Origin: Anthopleura xanthogrammica
Lineage: Eukaryota; Cnidaria; Anthozoa; Actiniaria; Actiniidae
Direction: 5' to 3'
DNA: 64,000 bases
NCBI GenBank assembly: GCA_964019055.1
Contig: OZ025209.1
Location: 862,697-926,696, forward strand
The notes under the pieces were generated by a model, which saw only the letters and a program-made list of their open reading frames with translations, had not been told where the DNA came from and made no database searches. A program made the translations under genes and the position numbers. Below, one piece after another: positions 58,001 through 64,000 of the stretch. Every line of letters starts with the position of its first letter. Position 1 is the first letter of the stretch.

Positions 58001-59077
58001 CTTTAAAATGTAAAGGAGTTAGAGAATGTGAATGAAAGGATACTTGATACAACTTCTTTTATACATATCCAAGTCACAAATCATGAAGAATGTAACCATT
58101 CATATTATATACAAGATAGGGTGTGTTCATTCTTCTCTCTGAAACAGTTTATACTCTTGTTCCCCCCCTTGGGACAAGGTCTTGCCCCCTCATCATCATC
58201 CCTCCATTCTGAGGGTGTAAGTGATCTAATTGCCTCCCTGTTGGAGGACTTGAACAAAAGATTTTTGTCTCTGTCATGTCAATCCACATGATAGCCATCC
58301 TCCCCATTCTTAGAGCATAAAATGTAATGCCATGACTGCCATGTTGGATGACTAACAGAAGATTATGTCTTGGTTTCTATATTATGTACGTCAACCAACA
58401 TGGCAGCAATTACTTTTGCCCTTATTTTCCCATCTGAAGGGATGTGCATCACTACCTATATGCTAAGCCATTCAGTATCTTTCATTGGAAAAGACTGTGA
58501 ATGACTCAGTCATACCTGGGAGTGGGGGAGTGGTGACAAATGACTAGTGAATCAATCAGTGAAGGCACTAACCTGGAGCACCAGTGATAGGGGTCTCCAT
58601 TCTAGCAACTGGCATTTTAGGGATATTGGTTGTAGCCATTGGTTGTGAAGATGGTACATTCACTGGCATATTTCCAAAATGAGGCCTTTGAGTCATCATA
58701 TTATATGGCATACGATGCACATTACCACTCATTAAAGGATGGGGATGCTGTGGGGGCATCATAGCAGTTGCCAGTCTTTCTTTCTGTCTTTTTTTTTCCT
58801 CATCCTCGTTCAAAACTTTCTTCAACTGCAAAAACAGCTGATGTTTTTCGTTTTTAAGAGACTCCAACTTGGCTTCGAGTTTACTGATCTCCATTTTAAC
58901 GTCTTCTACTGTCTCCTTCTTCTTGTCTTCTTCCCTTTTTCGTTGTTTTTCGGCCTCTTCTTTCGCTCTGCTTTCCTCTAAAGCTTGTCTTTCTTTGAGT
59001 CGACGCCTCACGATGTAAGCCTGGACAGCTTTCAGCTGTTGTTTTGAGGGACGTTCTCGCTCGATTAAGACTGGCAT
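55084..59077 (-). CDS. GPS2: GPS2, G protein pathway suppressor 2 (NCoR/SMRT complex subunit)
   Basis: Six exons: 58573-59077, 57651-58000, 57034-57147, 55519-56694, 55292-55424, 55084-55193; 795 residues against 327 in human. Start MPVLIERERPS matches MPALLERP. The N-terminal coiled coil (to about residue 105) includes KLEAKLESLKNEKHQLFLQL, nearly the human sequence; this part binds SMRT/NCoR and TBL1. The rest is much larger than in vertebrates: Gly/His/Gln-rich, then a 392-residue exon very rich in Gln, Pro and Tyr with repeated QYPKH words. The C-terminus is Ser/His-rich (SKSSHSKSTNSSSS) and ends RYH, comparable with human FYHK. GPS2 is a nuclear corepressor subunit limiting JNK and ubiquitin signalling. 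The long exon fits phase 0 on both sides. TMEM14 is its head-to-head neighbour. Confidence 0.93.
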
Positions 59078-59796
59078 TTTTCGAATTAAAATACAAGAAC
59101 AATAATTAAAACGATTCTATGTTTGCTAGTTAACCTAATACGAAAGAAAAAACCTCAATTAATAAAAAAATCGTAAAAACAATGATTAGCAACGTCCGCC
59201 ATGTTTTTGTCTTTGATCTCTGCCGAGTCTGCGCACTGGGATAAACCACAGGGAGCCCAAAACATAAAAACTTCTGCCCTGAAAAATTCGAAATTCATAT
59301 AACTAGAGCTTATAACTAGTACTCGTACTTTTATATGTTTATTTATCGCTGACTATTTTTCTCGTTTTAAATTTGCTATAATGATCATAAGAGGCGAAAT
59401 TTTAAAGTGATAGGATAATTTTTCGAATTCAAGATATCTTGAATAAAAATCGACATAACTTTTATAGCGTCTTCAACTTTATCTTGCCGTATGTAAGCTT
59501 ATAGGATAAATTTTAGCAGTTTTTATCGATTTTACAATATTCATTCTTTCATACATAGTAGGGAGCTTGGGCTACCTGTGGAAAGATGGATGAGAAAAAT
59601 GGATGGAGGAAAGGGCATATGATAAAGGTTTTTTTGATAAGCTTTTTGATGAGGAAAGCATTTTTCATCTATAATGCTTATGAATGGAAGAAGTCCCCGA
59701 AAAAAAACCCCTTTTATTTGCATACTACATTTATGTACTTTGGGTTACCTGTGGTGTAGGTAGTTCTTGGGCACGTGATCAAATAGAAGCGCCAAG
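59078..59796. promoter_or_regulatory. Shared upstream region of GPS2 and TMEM14-family gene
   Basis: 719 bases between divergent start codons. Three copies of the GGGCTnCCTGTGG motif lie here: 59253-59265 (minus strand), 59570-59582 and 59746-59758 (plus), the last only about 40 bases before the TMEM14 ATG. A bidirectional promoter is inferred. Confidence 0.55.
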
Positions 59797-61111
59797 ATGC
59801 CAGTTGAAAGCAAGCACATGAAAACTATGGCTTCTACAGACTACCTATCGTTTGGTTTTGCTGCTGTTGTTGCTCTTGGAGGTGTGATCGGGTATGCCAA
59901 AGCAGGTCAGAGAAAATTTCAATCATTATTGATTGGTTTTTGTCGTTATTTTTGTACAATCAGTGATTCTGATAGTGTATTATGTAATCAAATATGTATC
60001 ATATCCTTCCAATTAGGACCTAAAAAATGCAAATTGTACAAATTTCGTGATTTAATTCATCATATCAAGCAAAATTTAAACTATAGATGCACGAAATATT
60101 TGGTTCTCCTTGCAGTATTTTGCTATGGCATAAAGTTCAAGAATAGTTTATATTAGTTTGTTGGGAATTTGACCCTCGTGCAAGCGATCACCAAAACATA
60201 AACATGTTGTTCTCTGGTCTTTTTTCTGGACAGGAAGCACAGTCTCTCTTGCGATGGGGCTTAGCTTTGGAGGTATAGCTGCATTTGGTGCTGTGCAAAC
60301 ATCGAGGGATCCAAAGAACGTTTGGGTGTTGCTTGGTAAGGTTATTTATATCAAATATCTCAGCTATAATCACATGTACTATTCCAAGACAGACTTCATG
60401 CTGTTGACGCGAGACTGCTATTGATGTTCATTTGCATATCTCAGCTGAGCCCAGTCTCGGATCACCGCCCTAAAATTAGAATTTTACACTCTACTAAATT
60501 TTATTAAATTTATGGTAAACTTTAATTGCCATAAATATATTTAAGTGATTTTCATTCACACCAAAAATAGGAAGCCATTTCACTGTTACAGCCTCTAAAT
60601 CTCCTTATTTTCTGATGGCTCATGTCATTGAGCATGACTGTTTTGTTATATTTTTAGTTTCATCAATGATTCTCGCTGGTGCAATGGGTTCAAGGGCTGT
60701 CAGGAGTGGCAAGTTTATGCCTGCTGGTCTCATAGCAACTCTTAGGTAAGGATTCTACGTTTTGTGAATAAAGCTAGGGTGGTGGTGGTAGTACATTTAT
60801 CTCTCACTTCTGGGGTGTCAGGTTTCATCCTTGTACTCTGCATTACACGTGAGCAGAGTATGAGGAGTCTATTCCTTGATTTATCTGGGTTCTCTGGTCT
60901 ATGAGTTAGCCATGCCCTGACTTATATCAGCCCAGAGGTTGTTTCAGGGTTCAATAAAATTGTTGTTTGGTTGATTGCTTCAGTTTTCTTACATGTTTTG
61001 AAAGTAATTTGTTAAACTTACACAACAATCATACTTATATTAAATGTTTTAATTGTTATTTACAGTCTAGCTGAAGCTGCTCGCATGGGTTACAGACTGC
61101 TTAATCGATAA
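59797..61111 (+). CDS. TMEM14-family membrane protein (TMEM14A/C-like)
   Basis: Four exons: 59797-59905, 60234-60335, 60658-60745, 61066-61111; 114 residues, as usual for the family. Segments [57 protein letters not shown] and [13 protein letters not shown] follow TMEM14C closely and make three to four hydrophobic helices. TMEM14C sits in the inner mitochondrial membrane and helps protoporphyrin IX import for heme synthesis; TMEM14A is linked to mitochondrial permeability. Orthology to A or C is not settled here. Start could be one of the three Met codons (1, 8, 11); the first is taken by default. Confidence 0.93.
60775..60965 (+). mobile_element. SINE-like copy
   Basis: ggtttcatccttgtact (weak B box), attacacgtgagcagagtat, ttgatttatctgggttctct and gagttagccatgccctgact, in the family's order. 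In TMEM14 intron 3. Confidence 0.5.
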
Positions 61112-62000
61112 CCAAGATAGAGTTATTCACTTATTAATGGCATGGCTAGTATAACTTTAAACTCCTTAAAAAAGATTCGAGTCTAGTTGCTTGTGCTTTG
61201 AACAGAAATGGTGAATGAATGATTATTTACATATCATGCGAGTGCAGATAAAAAATATTGCCATAACACTATTACAAGTATGTAAGCTATTCAGTGATTA
61301 AATAAGAAAAAAAAACTATTGTTTCTCTGATGTAAAAATAGAATACCATAACCTTGTAGATTTATTTACAATTCTATTAAATTGAAAAAATATTTCTTAA
61401 AATACACTGTCTTGTACCTTTTGCATTATAATACATCTTTATTCATTGGTGATTTTACTTCATCATCCACCTCAACAATCTTGCTAATGCTCAATAAGCT
61501 GAAACAGATGCTAAAATTTGTCTCGCATTGCATTTCTGATACTACACTTATTACTAGAGTAAAAGCTAAGAAGTTTAATTAGTTTTGCCATCAAAAGTAC
61601 AATGTTGCTAGGGGCAACAGCATTAGGGTATTATGTTGATATATTATGTCTAAGAGGGAAGAGACTGTTGTTGACATAATAACCTTATGTAATTGCCCCT
61701 AATAACCCTGTACTTTTGATGCCAAAACTTGTGACTCTAAATTTTAGTTTCCTTTAGAAACTTGGTTTCTTATAAGTGATAAGCATAGTAATAGAATGTG
61801 ACCTGGAAATTGGTGCAGGTAGGGTGTTGGTAAAGTATCTGCAACTCAGATCAGTGGTCAAAGGAGGGGACTGTGTCTAAAGTAGGTTTTGGTAGGATGC
61901 CCATAAGTTAATAACATGCAGTTGACCAACAAACACTGATTTGGTGATTCCTAATGCCATTTCTCACACTGAAGCTTTTAAAATATACAATCACAAGGTT
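61112..62000. other. Convergent 3' flanks of TMEM14 and the stalk-like gene
   Basis: Contains the inverted repeat at 61580-61735; otherwise A+T-rich with no gene that I can support. Confidence 0.55.
61580..61735. mobile_element. Inverted-repeat element with long arms
   Basis: agttttgccatcaaaagtac and the reverse complement of gtacttttgatgccaaaact pair; arms run about 55 bases to gtattatgt / acataat, with a loop of about 40 bases. No open frame. In the intergenic region after TMEM14. Confidence 0.75.
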
Positions 62001-64000
62001 TCAAGTCCTGGCAGGTGATTTACTGCTTGCTCTCTTAGCCATCCCAGGTCTTGCAGGTGATTTACTTAATCTGTCACTAGTATTTTCCCTTCCCTTAGAC
62101 AGACTTCTACTCCTTGCTCTTGAATCCTCCTGTGATGGTTTTCTCCCCACACTGCTGTCCCTAGATGTTTTTCTGTCTCCTGAAGGCATCTGAGAGGTCC
62201 TCTTCACCAATGGTGCTCTTCTTTTCCCAGATTCCTTTGCTTTCTTTCTCTCTTCCTCTTTCTTTTTTTCTTCAGCCTCCTCTAATTTTCGTAATCTTTC
62301 TTCTTCCAAAAGTCTTTCTTTGTTTTCAGCCACAGAGTGAACTTCCTCAATCATGTTGGTGGCCTGAGCATCAAGAAAATTAAACTTGATTAACTTGCTA
62401 GCTTATGGCAGGTAACAAGATTTCTACCGTACCGGTGTTGAAATGATGTACTTGAAGTACGTAATGGGGTGCCTTTTTCTTTCCGAGTGAGCCCACCCGC
62501 CCAAAACCCCAAATATCATTGAACTGATCCCCATATTTCTATAAATGCAATTAATGCACCCAATATATCATAACTTAGCTTACCCAAGCATAAAATGTAG
62601 CAGCACCAGCACTGATGTCCCTGACTATTTCCAAGTCCAGATCTTCCAGGTACTTTGAATGTGCATATACAGCATGGTGCATTTCAACATGTAAGGGGTC
62701 CAGTGATGTTACCTGCCGTTTTAACCCTTCTTTGCCCGTTTTACCCAGCAGTGCTTGCATGTGCTTCCAATTGAGTAACTCCTTCTCTTTGTAGCCAAGA
62801 AGAATATAGACGGATATCATCACCTACAAATTAACATGGGTCATATTATTAAAAACCAAAAATATTGGCTGCTCAATGGCTGGACATGATGACTGGCCAC
62901 ATCGGATTGATCAACATGTAACCAGTCAATGCATGGGTCAAGAGGACCAGCCTAAGAGGAGCTTTGCCAGCTAGACAAATGCCAAATCTGACCAGACATT
63001 GTTTGTTGACCTGCAGATATTTTTAGCCTTGTTTTTCATTGAGCCAAAGAGAATTCAAAATTGTAATATTTTTACCATCAAATCTGACAGAATGTTGTTG
63101 ACAATGATCATTATATTTGAACATTGTCGCTACTGTTGGTGTTGATGATGAAACTGATGACAGTAATTATAGTAAATACGACCCCAAAATTGGTGTTAAT
63201 TTTTTTGTAGGGTATTGACCAACAGTGTACCATTATACTGACATTCAATCATTATCCTGTTGACACTCTACTGACACCTGCTTAATAATCATTGACAACC
63301 TGCCGATACTAACACCAATTTCGTGTTTGTATTGCTTACTATATATTACCACTGATGACAAAATTGACAATGATCGACGATACTCATCTTATAAGAAAGT
63401 TAAACGCAAAAAATTTTGGACGTTTCGATGACATCCTGTCATCATTTTCAACAACATTTTATTATAATAGTGTGAATTTATGTTAATGATGATACTGGTT
63501 GTGATTTAAAAAAATGATTCAATAGAGCTCTTAAGTGTGACATCAATTGAATGAAAAAACGACTTCCGGTTCCAAAACTAAGAGCAGAGTTATGAAGTTT
63601 TTTCTTACTTTTTCTTCATGACAGGATTTGTTGTCCAAAGTTCTAACTGTTTCAGGTGAAGGTTAAATCATTGAAAACATTTTTGCTTTATTTTAGCAGT
63701 TTTTATCAGCAGTTGGACCCAAAAATATGTCACAACTTAACAGCTCTACACATATCCATGAAATGTACCTTGTGAACAGCAGGGGGTGGATTCTGATAGC
63801 TACGGATTTCAGAAATAACACTCTGTTTGAGTTCCAAGATTTCAGCTCTGATTCTCTCAAGTCTACGCAGCCTGTTTGCCAGTCTTTCTCCTTCCTTCAG
63901 TTCAGGGCCCCAGTCCTTTTCCCATCCATTCTTACGGATGAACGACATCGATTTTTCAATATCACCAAGGTGACGGCGGTTGATTGCATCTTTCAAGGCT
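62001..64000 (-). CDS. 3' end of a gene with a dynein-heavy-chain stalk-like segment
   Basis: Three exons in view, all phase 0: 63769 to beyond 64000, 62584-62823, 62001-62363. The upstream exon is rich in charged helices and ends with SYQNPPPAVHK, joined to VMISVYILLG, a pattern like the (N)PPxxV...V..LLG start of the dynein stalk region; later ISAGAATFYAW then ATNMIEEV recalls the S.A...L..W end of that region. It is followed by a coiled coil (LLEEERLRKLEEAEEKKKEE) and a basic Ser/Pro tail with SKSPAR words, stop at 62001. The length and the start lie outside the window. It could be a microtubule-linked protein unrelated to a full dynein. Only the family resemblance is claimed. Confidence 0.6.
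63173..63345. mobile_element. Inverted-repeat element with gtaa...ttggtgtta arms
   Basis: gtaaatacgaccccaaaatt followed by ggtgtta on the left; taacaccaatttcg and tgtattgcttac on the right. Arms about 28 bases, imperfect. In an intron of the stalk-like gene. Confidence 0.55.

Overview
This is eukaryotic, almost certainly animal, DNA: intron-rich genes, GT-AG (one GC-AG) splice sites, metazoan families and many short transposon relics. The mix (cilia-linked genes CIMIP2C and CCDC178, three counting-factor-associated-D-like papain proteases, a divergent NKL homeobox gene, SPO11, a DIRS retroelement, short introns at positions that often match vertebrate genes) suggests a cnidarian, probably an anthozoan such as a sea anemone. 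That assignment is inference; no species marker was found. Exons were assembled by hand from splice sites and reading phase; every complete gene below sums to a whole number of codons.

Layout, left to right: a partial papain-family protease gene A (201-4185, minus, last exons outside the window); complete protease gene B (6673-11627, minus); a two-exon homeobox gene (12615-13318, minus); a 32-bp minisatellite (13497-14061) lying between it and the divergently transcribed SPO11 (14129-18126, plus, 14 exons); VPS28 (18987-21322, minus, 10 exons); CIMIP2C/FAM166C (22355-24134, minus); CCDC178 (24947-33995, minus, 21 exons); a CIB1-like calcium-binding protein (34767-38339, plus); protease gene C (39432-43371, plus); a RAD51AP-like gene with a 22-residue coding repeat array (43689-54269, minus) whose large intron holds a 4.9-kb DIRS retrotransposon (47895-52782); GPS2 (55084-59077, minus); a TMEM14-family gene (59797-61111, plus); and the 3' end of a gene with a dynein-stalk-like segment (62001 to beyond 64000, minus).

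Functional themes: two genes bear on homologous recombination (SPO11 makes meiotic breaks; the RAD51AP-like protein ends in a RAD51-binding-type motif). Two or three bear on cilia/microtubules (CIMIP2C, perhaps CCDC178, the dynein-stalk-like gene). The three proteases are paralogues with identical intron phases. Three gene pairs are head-to-head with short shared upstream regions (homeobox/SPO11, CCDC178/CIB1-like, GPS2/TMEM14).

Introns and intergenic DNA carry a long foldback element with 10-bp target duplications (36173-37090), at least five families of short inverted-repeat elements, tRNA-derived SINE-like copies and many microsatellites. I did not find a clearly new multi-gene system; the strongest unusual signals are the DIRS insertion with decayed coding frames, the repeat-swollen RAD51AP-like protein, the acidic insert in protease A, the altered active-site motif in protease B and the minisatellite in the SPO11 upstream region.
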